Source: Pseudomonas sp. G.S.17 (lineage in GTDB: Bacteria > Pseudomonadota > Gammaproteobacteria > Pseudomonadales > Pseudomonadaceae). Taken from it: a stretch of DNA of 64,000 nt. The notes below the pieces were generated by a model. The model ran no database searches and was not told where the DNA came from. It saw nothing but the letters and a program-made list of their open reading frames with translations. Both the position numbers and the translations under genes were made by a program. Numbering within the stretch: position 1 is the first letter of the stretch; every line of letters begins with the position of its first letter. Positions 25,417 through 33,998 of this stretch are shown piece after piece. The DNA lies in the NCBI RefSeq assembly GCF_038096165.1, contig NZ_CP151076.1, positions 2,787,501 to 2,851,500 on the forward strand. The letters are read 5' to 3'.

Positions 25417-26199
25417 ATGAAATTGAATAAGTTAGTCACTGGCTTCGCGCTGACTGCGTTGGTTTCTGCATCCCATTCGGTATTCGCGGAGACCGTCAAA
25501 CCCACTATCGTTTTGGTTCACGGTGCCTTTGCCGGCTCCAGCAGCTGGAATGGCGTCATCAAGATTCTGGAGAAAGACGGCTACACCGTAATTGCCGCTG
25601 CCAACCCGTTGCGCAGCGTTAAAACCGATGCCCAATCCATTACCAATCTACTTAAAGGCATCAAGAGTCCGGTAGTGCTAGTGGGCCATTCCTACGGCGG
25701 CCCGGTCATCAGCGAAGCTGCCTATGAACAAGCTAATGTCAAAGCACTGGTATATGTCGCTGCTTTTGCACCTGAAGCAGGTGAAAGCGCCGTCGCGCTC
25801 ACGGGAAAATTCCCGGGTGCAACCCTTGGCCCGACCCTTGGCACTCCAGTTGCGCTGGAGGGTGGTGGAAAGGATCTGTATATCCAGCAAGACAAGTTTC
25901 CCGAGCAATTCGCAGCTGACGTGCCCATCGCTGAGGCCCGTTTGATGGCAGCCACTCAGCGCCCGGTCACTGAGCAAGCGCTGAACGAAGCGGCTACGGA
26001 CGCTGCATGGAAGACTATCCCTTCGTGGTGGATCTTCGGCGACAAAGACAAGAACATTCCTCCACAAGCCATGCAGTTCATGGCCGAGCGGGCACAGTCA
26101 AAGCAGACCGTCGTGGTCAAAGGTGCGTCGCACGTAGTCATGGTCTCCAACCCGAAACCAGTCGCGCAAATTATCGAAGCAGCGGCAAAAGCTCCGTGA
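25417..26199 (+). CDS. Secreted alpha/beta hydrolase
   Basis: A 260-residue protein with a signal peptide (cleavage near SVFAETV) and an alpha/beta-hydrolase domain of the EstA/salicylate-esterase-like type. The oxyanion region is VLVHGAFAGSSSW, the nucleophile Ser is in VGHSYGGPVI, an acid residue is likely in FGDKDKNIPP, and the catalytic His is in GASHVVMVSNP. It should act in the periplasm or outside on a small ester or amide; the substrate is unknown. AAGGAATCTGAA gives a good start. It stands alone, with a terminator downstream. Confidence 0.85.
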   Translation: MKLNKLVTGFALTALVSASHSVFAETVKPTIVLVHGAFAGSSSWNGVIKILEKDGYTVIAAANPLRSVKTDAQSITNLLKGIKSPVVLVGHSYGGPVISEAAYEQANVKALVYVAAFAPEAGESAVALTGKFPGATLGPTLGTPVALEGGGKDLYIQQDKFPEQFAADVPIAEARLMAATQRPVTEQALNEAATDAAWKTIPSWWIFGDKDKNIPPQAMQFMAERAQSKQTVVVKGASHVVMVSNPKPVAQIIEAAAKAP

Positions 26200-26335
26200 G
26201 AAATACCTGAGTCCTCTCGCATTACCGCTTTAACCCGCACGGTATGTGCACCAAGCACCATAGATCATCAATGAAGACCTGCTGGCGTTAAATGGCAGTG
26301 TCGACCGCTATAGTGCGGATCACAAAGCCAGGAGC

Positions 26336-26361
26336 GCCGGCAATGAGAGCTGCCGGCTTTT
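26336..26361 (+). terminator. Intrinsic terminator after the hydrolase gene
   Basis: GCCGGCA (26336-26342) pairs with TGCCGGC (26351-26357) around an 8-base loop and is followed by TTTTCTT. It ends the rightward hydrolase transcript just before the convergent OprD-type gene stop at 26368. Confidence 0.8.
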
Positions 26362-26367
26362 CTTGGT

Positions 26368-27615
26368 TCAGAGGTTGATCGGGTACTGGGTGATGAATCG
26401 GACGTCGTCGACGTCGCCACTGAACGAGTTGCGATAGGTGGCTTGACGCACCCGGAACGAGAGGTTTTTCATCGGCCCGCTCTGGATCACATAAGCGGCT
26501 TCGAGGTCTCGCTCCCATTCGTTTTGATTGCTGGCACCACTGGCCAGGCTGATGTTGTTGCCCTTGATGTAGCGGGCGAAGACGTCCAGCCCAGGCACGC
26601 CGAACGCGGCGAAGTTGAAGTCGTAGCGGGCTTGCCACGAGCGTTCGTCTTCACGGGTGAATTCAGCATACTGCACGTAGTTGGCCATGTAGTCGGTGTT
26701 ACCACCGTCGGTGTAAAACACATAACCATTTTTACCGGTGATGGCCTGATAGGCCAGGGTTACTTTATGTGGGCCATAGGCGTAAGCGCCCTTGATGCTG
26801 AACGAGTTGCTGTCGATATCACCGCCATTTTCCGCCCCCGTACTCTTCTGGTTGTAAAAGCGAAAATCGGTAGTGAACGTCTGTCTGGCATCAATCGGTT
26901 TGACCCAGCTGAGGCCCGCGTACTTCTTCTTCCACAGATCCTCGACATCCGAAGCGTAAAGTGCGCCGGTGAGGTTGGGGGTGAAGTTGTAGGTGGCACC
27001 CAGTACATCAGCTTTTGTCATGCGCCCGGCGTTGTGGGCACTCTGGTTGTAGACACTCAAGGAGGTCAGGTGCGCTACATCCACCCGCAGATTGTCGATT
27101 TCCTTGCTGCTCAAATAGAAACCTTCGGTGGTTTCTGGCAGCAGGCGACTGTCACCGGTGGAGTAAACAGGCAAGTTGAGGGTTTGTTGACCGTATTTGA
27201 GCACGGTCTTTGAAATCTTGATTTTTACCGCACCTGCGGCCCGTGAATAATCATCCGCAGCCTGGTCTACACCTGCCACGTGGTTACCGCTGCTGGGCAA
27301 CAGTCCGCTGCCGATCCGGTCGGAACTGCTGTCGAGCTTCATGCCGTAAAGGCCGATTGCATCAACACCAAAGCCAATCGTTCCTGGGGTGAAGCCCGAA
27401 GTGAATGTACCGATGAAGCCCTGCGCCCACTCTTCGCGATAGCTCTGCGCGTTGGACGCTGCATTACGGAAATCGCGATTGAAGTAGAAGTTTCGCGCGA
27501 CAACCTGAGTGGTGCTGTCTTTGAAGAACGGATTGCCGAGAATGTCATCCCCGAACGCTGCGCCTGAAATTGCCGCGCACAGCGCTGCACTGCCAAACAT
27601 GAAAGCTGACCGCAT
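26368..27615 (-). CDS. OprD-family outer-membrane porin
   Basis: A 415-residue substrate-specific outer-membrane channel of the Pseudomonas OprD family. The signal peptide ends near AAFGDD. The mature start carries NFYFNRDFRN, and the family segment GTIGFGVDAIGLYGMKLD follows. Alternating strands continue to a C-terminal VRFITQYPINL. The ATG at 27615 follows AAGG. It is the last gene of the leftward operon with the peptide-type ABC importer and M20 hydrolases, so it probably admits the same substrate across the outer membrane. Confidence 0.92.
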   Translation of the reverse strand: MRSAFMFGSAALCAAISGAAFGDDILGNPFFKDSTTQVVARNFYFNRDFRNAASNAQSYREEWAQGFIGTFTSGFTPGTIGFGVDAIGLYGMKLDSSSDRIGSGLLPSSGNHVAGVDQAADDYSRAAGAVKIKISKTVLKYGQQTLNLPVYSTGDSRLLPETTEGFYLSSKEIDNLRVDVAHLTSLSVYNQSAHNAGRMTKADVLGATYNFTPNLTGALYASDVEDLWKKKYAGLSWVKPIDARQTFTTDFRFYNQKSTGAENGGDIDSNSFSIKGAYAYGPHKVTLAYQAITGKNGYVFYTDGGNTDYMANYVQYAEFTREDERSWQARYDFNFAAFGVPGLDVFARYIKGNNISLASGASNQNEWERDLEAAYVIQSGPMKNLSFRVRQATYRNSFSGDVDDVRFITQYPINL

Positions 27616-27707
27616 GGTGAGAACCCTTATCAAGAAATAATCAGCAGATGATGAAGCAGTTGAAGTGCTGTTTTTATTGTTGGCATCCCTGCCTTTTATT
27701 TATGAAT

Positions 27708-28931
27708 TCAGAACTCTCCGGCAACTTCGCAGACGCTGAGAATGGCCAGAATGTAGACGCGCACCATGTCCAGGTAATCGCGTTTGTGCACGCGCTCGTC
27801 CGGCATGGTGTTGAACTTGCCGCCCGGGCCGCAGACCACGCCTTGCATGCCCAGGCGCTGGTAAAAGTGCGCAGCGTCAGTGCCGAAGAAAGCGGGCGGG
27901 GTGATGATACCGGTAGGCTGAGGCTCGCCACGAACCTGCTGATAGGCCTTGTTGATGGCCTGGACGATCAGCGAATCATGGGACACCTCGAACGGAGGCA
28001 TCAGGGGTTGGTTGTGGCTGTCGTTGATCAGTGTCGCCTGCAGTCCGGGGAATTGTTCGCAAAGCTGATCAAGCAGTTGCTGCAGGTCAGCCAGTACTGA
28101 CTCCACGGTTTGGCCGGGGGTGTAACGCGCCGAGCCGCGCAGCCGCAAAAAGTCTGCGACTTGCGGCGGGCGCCACTCTTCAAGTTCACGTCCCAGTGCG
28201 CCACGGACGACACCGATGTGGCCACGATTGACTTTGGCATGTTCCGGCGAGCGTGCGCCGCTGAAAGTGATGCCGTTGATCTGCGGGATCAATTGCACGG
28301 CGGCAGTGATGACGTCCACGGCCTCTTCGCGCTTGGACAGATGACGGGTGTCGCCAGTCAGCTCGATGACGAACATCAATGAGCCGACGTGCAAGGTGAC
28401 CGCCTGCAAGTCAGTGGGCTCGGAATTAATGAAGTAGTCTGCCTTCACGCCTTGTTCAATGGCGGCGATGGTGCCGATGCCACCCTGCAATTCGCCGACC
28501 ACATAGGTCAGGATGACGTCGCCCTTGAGCTTGATGCCAGCGTCGATCACGGTTTTCAGCGCGCAGAAATAGGCGGCGTCACCGGCCTTCATGTTGGATA
28601 CGCCGATACCATAGATGAACTCGTCATCAATCTTTCCGGCCCAGGGATCTACAGTCCAGCCTTCGGTCACCGGGTTGGTGTCCAGGTGGCCGTTGAACAG
28701 CAGACTGTGGCCGCCACCTTGTCCCTTGAGGGTGCCGATGGCATTCAGTCGTTCGCCTGGCACCGGCATCAGTTCAGCGTCCAGACCAAGCTCCCGCATT
28801 TGCCCCGCCATGTACTCGGCCAATTGCCGTTCTTCGGGGGTGGCGCTGTAGCTTTTGTGCTGCACCATGCGCGCGAGAAAATCCAGGCAATAGGCCTCGT
28901 CAATGCGGTTGAGTAGCACTTCAGGCGTCAT
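27708..28931 (-). CDS. M20-family amidohydrolase with altered metal ligands
   Basis: A 407-residue cytosolic M20 (ArgE/DapE-type) protein starting at the ATG at 28931, which overlaps the end of the ABC ATPase gene by 11 bases. The first motif is intact (His82-x-Asp84 in GHLDTNP), as is the SEPT acidic residue (Glu171). Other expected ligands are changed: the bridging Asp of the G-x-x-D-M-K-G motif is Asn113 (VSNMKAG), the second Glu of the catalytic EE pair is Leu148 (GELQGG), and the C-terminal metal His is Asn374 (FNTMPDE). The overall sequence and length remain ordinary for M20. It may bind one metal or none, or hydrolyse by a modified route. Confidence 0.82.
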   Translation of the reverse strand: MTPEVLLNRIDEAYCLDFLARMVQHKSYSATPEERQLAEYMAGQMRELGLDAELMPVPGERLNAIGTLKGQGGGHSLLFNGHLDTNPVTEGWTVDPWAGKIDDEFIYGIGVSNMKAGDAAYFCALKTVIDAGIKLKGDVILTYVVGELQGGIGTIAAIEQGVKADYFINSEPTDLQAVTLHVGSLMFVIELTGDTRHLSKREEAVDVITAAVQLIPQINGITFSGARSPEHAKVNRGHIGVVRGALGRELEEWRPPQVADFLRLRGSARYTPGQTVESVLADLQQLLDQLCEQFPGLQATLINDSHNQPLMPPFEVSHDSLIVQAINKAYQQVRGEPQPTGIITPPAFFGTDAAHFYQRLGMQGVVCGPGGKFNTMPDERVHKRDYLDMVRVYILAILSVCEVAGEF

Positions 28932-30555
28932 CAAGGGGCTCCAATTCGTTCAAAGGCTGCGGCACTGCGTCAAGCAGTGCTCGGGTATAGGGGTGGCTGG
29001 CCTGAGCGGCCATGTCCACGGCAGGCAGGATTTCCAGCAGGTCGCCTCGGTACATCACGGCGATACGATGGGCGATCTGCCGGACCAGGTTGAGGTCATG
29101 GGTGATGAACAAGTAAGCGGTGCCATGCTGGCGCCGCAGTTCCAGCAACAGTTCGATAACCGTGGCTTGTACCGAGACGTCCAGCGCTGCGGTAATTTCG
29201 TCGCAGATCACCAGCTCCGGGCGCGCGGCAAAGGCCCGGGCGATGGCGACGCGCTGCTTTTGTCCACCAGAAAGTTCATGGGGGTAACGGCTGGCGTAAT
29301 CTTCGGGCAAGCGCACTTCGCGGAGCAGACGTGCGATGGCCTCAGCTTCGGTTTCGCCCTCCGTCAGGCCATACAGGCGCAATGGCCGAGAGAGAATCTG
29401 GCCAATCGTCTGCCGTGGATTGAGCGACGCATCCGGGTGCTGAAAGATGATCTGCACCTTGCGCCGGTAATCGCGATCCATTTGCGCAGGGCCGGAGATC
29501 GGTGTGCCGTCGAAATACACCGCGCCGGTAAACGGCGTCAAGCCAGTGAGGGCCTTGGCCAGGGTGGATTTCCCCGAACCTGATTCGCCGATGATGCCGA
29601 GGATCTCACCACGTGCCATGCTCAGGTTCATGTCGCGAGCGCCCATGGACGGCACAGACTTACGCCTCAGAAGGCTGTCCAGCATGCCCGGGCGTCCATA
29701 CCGCACATTAAGATCGCTGACTTGCAGAAGAGCGGGACCGACAGGTCTTTTTTCATCCAGCAGACGCTTGTCGGCGGCAGGCACCGCAGCCACCAGACGC
29801 TGCGTGTAGGGATCGCCTGGAGCGCTGAAAATACGTCCACCGCGAGCCTGCTCGACGATGCGGCCCTGATTGAGGACGCAAACCCGATCTGCGACTCGCG
29901 ATACCAACGCCAGATCATGGGAAATATATAAAGATGCAACGCCCGTTTCTTCGCGCAGACGACGGAACAACTGCAGGATCTGCGCCGAGCTGATCACGTC
30001 GAGAGCTGTGGTCGGCTCATCGAAAATCAGGCACTGCGGTCGACAGGCGAAGGCAGTAGCAATCAACACTCGCTGTTTTTCACCACCGGAGGCTTCGTGG
30101 GGGAAACGCTTCATCATGGCGGCCGGATCTTTCAGGTCAACGTCGGCCAGTAACTGCTCGCCCAAGGCCCAGGCCTCGCGATACCCCAGATCCCGGTGGC
30201 GGGTGAGGACTTCGACGACTTGCTCGCCGAGGCTCAGTGTCGGGTTGAGAGAGGCACTGGGGTCTTGAAAGATCATCCCCAGACGCCCACCGCGCAGTTT
30301 TTCTATCTGACGCGGGGGCATTTGCAGCAGATTCTCGCCTTGCAGGCTGATGCTGCCGCCGATCTCCCGGGCGTTGCCGGCCAGATAACGCATGATTGCC
30401 CAACCGAGGGTGGTCTTGCCCGAGCCGGACTCGCCGACCAGACCGACTACTTCGCCGGCGGCGACACTGAAATCAATGTTTTGCAGGACGTGCAGGGCGC
30501 CATTGGGCAATTGATAATCGAGGCTGTAATCAGCCACTTTCAAGACTGTATTCAT
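28921..30555 (-). CDS. Peptide-type ABC transporter, two fused ATPase domains
   Basis: A 544-residue fusion of the two ATPases (DppD and DppF type) that are often separate in Dpp/Opp importers. First half: Walker A GESGSGKTT, signature ASGGEKQR (a small variant of LSGGxxQR), Walker B CLIFDEPTTALD. Second half: GESGSGKST, LSGGQKQR, LVICDEITAALD. The start at 30555 overlaps the upstream permease stop by four bases (ATGA); the longer frame to 30834 lies inside the permease and is not real. It energises uptake through the two permeases upstream. Confidence 0.92.
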   Translation of the reverse strand: MNTVLKVADYSLDYQLPNGALHVLQNIDFSVAAGEVVGLVGESGSGKTTLGWAIMRYLAGNAREIGGSISLQGENLLQMPPRQIEKLRGGRLGMIFQDPSASLNPTLSLGEQVVEVLTRHRDLGYREAWALGEQLLADVDLKDPAAMMKRFPHEASGGEKQRVLIATAFACRPQCLIFDEPTTALDVISSAQILQLFRRLREETGVASLYISHDLALVSRVADRVCVLNQGRIVEQARGGRIFSAPGDPYTQRLVAAVPAADKRLLDEKRPVGPALLQVSDLNVRYGRPGMLDSLLRRKSVPSMGARDMNLSMARGEILGIIGESGSGKSTLAKALTGLTPFTGAVYFDGTPISGPAQMDRDYRRKVQIIFQHPDASLNPRQTIGQILSRPLRLYGLTEGETEAEAIARLLREVRLPEDYASRYPHELSGGQKQRVAIARAFAARPELVICDEITAALDVSVQATVIELLLELRRQHGTAYLFITHDLNLVRQIAHRIAVMYRGDLLEILPAVDMAAQASHPYTRALLDAVPQPLNELEPLDDA

Positions 30556-31385
30556 GAGCGCTGCCCCTTTGGATTGAGGGCATCGCGCAAGCCATCGCCC
30601 AACAGATTGAAGCCGATCGCAACGATGGCAATGGCCAGTCCAGGCATGAGCATCATCCAGGGCGCCTGAAAGAAATAGCGTCGCGCTTCGGCGACCATCA
30701 GGCCCCACTCCGACTGTGGCGGTTGTGCGCCAAGCCCCAGGAAGCTGAGGGTGGCGAACAGCATGATGGCAAAGGCGACGCGGATGGTCGCTTCGACGAT
30801 GATTGGCGCGACGATATTGGGCAGCATCTCGCACACCACGATGTAGGCCGTCGATTCGCCACGGGCGATGGCCGCATTGACGTAATCCTGACGCCGGGCG
30901 GCGAGGGCGACGCTACGGGCGATGCGGGCCATGCCGGGAACGAAAGCGATGGTGATCGCCAGGACCGCGTTGAAATCGCTTCTGCCCAGAGTGCTGACAA
31001 TCAGCAGGGCGAAAAGCAGGGTGGGGATGGACATCACCGCATCAAGAGTACGCATCAGTGCTTCGTCGATGCGCCCTCCGAGGTAGCCGCTGACAGTGCC
31101 GAGCAGAGCACCGATGAGCATCGCCATCGCGGTGGCCAGTACCGACAGCGAGATCGTCGCACGAGCCCCGATCAGTAGACGGCTCAGGATGTCTCGGCCC
31201 AGTTGGTCGGTCCCCAGCCAGTGCACCAGGTTCGGCGCCTTGTAACGCGCGAGAATCGAAATGGCTTCCGGGTCGAACGGTGCCAGAGCCGGTCCCGCGC
31301 ACACCAGCACCACGGCCAGTATCAGGATCAGACTGCCCAGCAGGCCCTGGGGAGTACCCAGTAAGCGGTAGAAAATATCACGCAT
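30552..31385 (-). CDS. Peptide-type ABC permease, DppC-like
   Basis: A 277-residue inner-membrane permease. The DppC landmarks are FDPEAISILARYKAPNLVHWLGTDQLGRDI early, and the coupling loop GESTAYIVVCEMLPNIVAPIIVEA. The N-terminal extracytoplasmic stretch is typical of the class. The ATG at 31385 overlaps the preceding permease stop by eight bases, indicating coupled translation. Confidence 0.92.
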   Translation of the reverse strand: MRDIFYRLLGTPQGLLGSLILILAVVLVCAGPALAPFDPEAISILARYKAPNLVHWLGTDQLGRDILSRLLIGARATISLSVLATAMAMLIGALLGTVSGYLGGRIDEALMRTLDAVMSIPTLLFALLIVSTLGRSDFNAVLAITIAFVPGMARIARSVALAARRQDYVNAAIARGESTAYIVVCEMLPNIVAPIIVEATIRVAFAIMLFATLSFLGLGAQPPQSEWGLMVAEARRYFFQAPWMMLMPGLAIAIVAIGFNLLGDGLRDALNPKGQRS

Positions 31386-32325
31386 ATTGAATTCGCCGGT
31401 CGAGATAGGCATAGGTGAGGTCAGCCATGAAGTTGACCACGCAGTAGGTAGCGGCGAGGATCAGCACACCGCCCTGAATAGCTGGCAGGTCGCGGGCCGC
31501 CACGGCTACCAGCAGTTCGCGGCCAATGCCGGGGATGTTGAAGATTTCCTCGACCACGACGATGCCGCCCAGCAAGTAGCCGACGTCCAGAGCGACAATG
31601 GTGATGGTGGGCAGCAAGCCATTGCGCAAGGCATGGCGCAGCAACACCCGGCGCCGCGACAGACCTTTGAGGCGTGCGGCTCGAATGTAGTCAGTCTCCA
31701 GCACGTCGATCATTTCCGAGCGCACCATCCGCGAGACGTGAGCGACCATGATCATCGATACGGTCAACGTCGGCAGGATAAGGTGGCGAATGCCTTCGCC
31801 AAAATTGTCGCCCAGCGGCACGTAGCCGGTTGCGGGCAGCAACTGCCAGACATCCGCAAAGAGCAGAATCAGCAGCGTGGCGGTGACGAACTCTGGCAAC
31901 GACACGCCGATATACGACAACACGCCGATGATCAGGTCCACGGGACGACCCCGGCGCACAGCGGCGATGATTCCCAAGGGAATCGCCACCGCCAGCATCA
32001 GCAACAACGAGCAGCTCGCCAGCAACAATGAGCGTCCCAGCGCATCAACCAGCGAGCCGAGTACCGGCTGGCCATTGCGCATCGACACGCCCAGATCGCC
32101 TTGCAGTACCGCCATCAGCCAGTGGCCGAATTGCAGCCACGCGGGCTGGTCGAGGCCAAGCTTGGCGCGCAGGGCAGCCAAGGCCTCGGGCGTGGCACTC
32201 TGGCCCAGCAGCGTCACTGCAGCATCCGCCGGGAGCAACTGGGTGATGGCAAAGACCAGCAATGAAACGATCAGCAGGGTGTACACGACCAACAGCAATC
32301 GCTTGGTCAGATAAGCAGCAGTCAC
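31378..32325 (-). CDS. Peptide-type ABC permease, DppB-like
   Basis: A 315-residue permease starting with GTG at 32325 (GAGGATAAATCT upstream). DppB features are AYLTKRLLLVVYTLLIVSLLVFAI, LGLDQPAWLQFGHWLMAVLQGDLG and the coupling loop DYIRAARLKGLSRRRVLLRHALRN. With the DppC-like protein it forms the inner-membrane channel of the importer. Confidence 0.92.
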   Translation of the reverse strand: MTAAYLTKRLLLVVYTLLIVSLLVFAITQLLPADAAVTLLGQSATPEALAALRAKLGLDQPAWLQFGHWLMAVLQGDLGVSMRNGQPVLGSLVDALGRSLLLASCSLLLMLAVAIPLGIIAAVRRGRPVDLIIGVLSYIGVSLPEFVTATLLILLFADVWQLLPATGYVPLGDNFGEGIRHLILPTLTVSMIMVAHVSRMVRSEMIDVLETDYIRAARLKGLSRRRVLLRHALRNGLLPTITIVALDVGYLLGGIVVVEEIFNIPGIGRELLVAVAARDLPAIQGGVLILAATYCVVNFMADLTYAYLDRRIQYA

Positions 32326-32340
32326 AGATTTATCCTCGGT

Positions 32341-33912
32341 TCACGCACGCTTCGGAGCGCTGTCGTCCAGCCACGCTTGATCCAGGCGGAATACCGCGCC
32401 ACGTGGATGCAGTTGATAGCCTTGAACGTAATTTCGCTGCGCAGCCAGGACGTCGAAGAAGGTCGGAATCAGCGACGGCACCTGCTCGTTCATCAGTTTT
32501 TGCGCAGTTGCGTACAGCGCCATGCGTTTGACCGGGTCATCGGTGCCACGGGCGGCGGCGACAGCGGCGTCGAACTCGGCATTGTTCCAGCGGGTTTCGT
32601 TCCAGGCGGCGTTGGAGGTGTAGAGCAGCGAGAACACCGCGTCGGCCGAAGGCTGCATGTTGTAGAAGCCCACGTAGAAGTTGCCTTTCTTCCAGACTTG
32701 ATCCAGGTAAGTGCTGTTGGCCATGGTCGCGACGTTGATATTGAAACCGGCAGGCTTGGCCATCTCACGCACGGCAATGCCCAATTGTGTGCGAGTGGAC
32801 GGTTTGTCTGAGGCCACCAGGGTGATATCCAGCCCTTTGGGATAGCCCGCATCGGCCAACAGCTTTTTCGCTTGCTCAATGTTGGCCTGCCGTAGCGCGA
32901 TATCGGTGTGGTAGCGGTAGGCGGCATTTAGCGGAGTGTCATTGCCCGGCGTACCAAAGCCTTCCGCGACGAAATCCACGAGCGCTGTGCGGTCAACACA
33001 CAAGGACAAGGCCTGGCGTACGCGCACATCGTTGAACGGCGGCTGATCACAGGCCATGTTGATGTTCAGGAATTGCCCGGAGGCCACACGCAGGCCTTTG
33101 ACTCCGCTGGCGTCACTCAGGCGGCTGAATTCAGTGGCCTGAGCCGAGAGCATCAAGTCGATGTCGCCGGACATCAATGCCGAGCTTTCCGACGACGGGT
33201 CGGGATAGATGCGGATTTCGACGCGATCCAGATGCGGGCGCTGCGCATCGTAAAAGTCTTCGTTACGAGCGACCACCACCATGCGCTCCGGCTCGAACGA
33301 CACCAGCTTGAACGGTCCGGTGCCCACGGCTTCGCGGGACAGGCGGGTCATGTCGCCTTGTAGGATGGCGGCCGGGACGATCTTCGCGGCCGGGTAGGCC
33401 AGGCTCACCGGCAGGTCCGCATACGGGGCGTTGGTGGTCAGCTTGACGCGCAGTTCATCCAGCGCCTCGACGCTTTGGATCGGGCCGATGTTACGCAGCG
33501 CGGGTGAGGCAGTTTTTGGGTCGAGGATCGCTCGCAGGCTGGCCGCGACGTCCTTTGCGGTGCAGGCGCTGCCATCGTGGAAACGCAGATTGCTGCGCAA
33601 CGTGAAGGTCCACTCGGTCAGGCTTTCGTTATGGCTCCAGGATTGCGCCAGGTCGGGTTCGGCCTGCATGTCCTGGCTCAGACGGGTCAGGCCATTGTAG
33701 AGCAGTTCGCTAAGCAGATACTCAGGGTTGACCCGTGTCAGCAGCGGGTTGAGCATGCCGACCGCCTGGTCGACGCTGATCCGCAAAGTGCCGCCCTTAC
33801 GTGCTGCAACGCCAGCCCAGAGGGTGGTGGAAAACGGCAGCATCGCAGCGCCGGTGACAATAGCGGAGGTCGTCAGGAAACGACGGCGGTTGAGCCTGAA
33901 AACTGTATTCAT
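32341..33912 (-). CDS. Peptide-type ABC substrate-binding protein with twin-arginine leader
   Basis: A 523-residue binding protein of the DppA/OppA/NikA class (SBP_bac_5). It begins MNTVFRLNRRRFLTTSAIVTG, a twin-arginine export signal, which is uncommon but known in this class. Conserved parts are DLAQSWSHNESLTEWTFTLR, LRFHDGSACTAKDV and the C-terminal NEQVPSLIPTFFDVLAAQ. The ATG at 33912 has AGGTGAAG upstream. It captures a peptide or acyl-amino-acid-like ligand for the permeases downstream. The flanking M20 hydrolases suggest an amide-bonded ligand. Confidence 0.9.
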   Translation of the reverse strand: MNTVFRLNRRRFLTTSAIVTGAAMLPFSTTLWAGVAARKGGTLRISVDQAVGMLNPLLTRVNPEYLLSELLYNGLTRLSQDMQAEPDLAQSWSHNESLTEWTFTLRSNLRFHDGSACTAKDVAASLRAILDPKTASPALRNIGPIQSVEALDELRVKLTTNAPYADLPVSLAYPAAKIVPAAILQGDMTRLSREAVGTGPFKLVSFEPERMVVVARNEDFYDAQRPHLDRVEIRIYPDPSSESSALMSGDIDLMLSAQATEFSRLSDASGVKGLRVASGQFLNINMACDQPPFNDVRVRQALSLCVDRTALVDFVAEGFGTPGNDTPLNAAYRYHTDIALRQANIEQAKKLLADAGYPKGLDITLVASDKPSTRTQLGIAVREMAKPAGFNINVATMANSTYLDQVWKKGNFYVGFYNMQPSADAVFSLLYTSNAAWNETRWNNAEFDAAVAAARGTDDPVKRMALYATAQKLMNEQVPSLIPTFFDVLAAQRNYVQGYQLHPRGAVFRLDQAWLDDSAPKRA

Positions 33913-33998
33913 GAGGTGCTTCACCTAGCAATGGAGGGCATGGGGCAGCTAGAAAAAAGCCGATGACCAGTCTTGATGCCAGTCTTCGGTGTTTACAG

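Noticed and set aside
30556..30834. N-terminal extension of the fused ATPase
   Set aside because: It lies inside the permease gene in another frame; the ATG at 30555 with a 4-base overlap gives a normal ATPase start.
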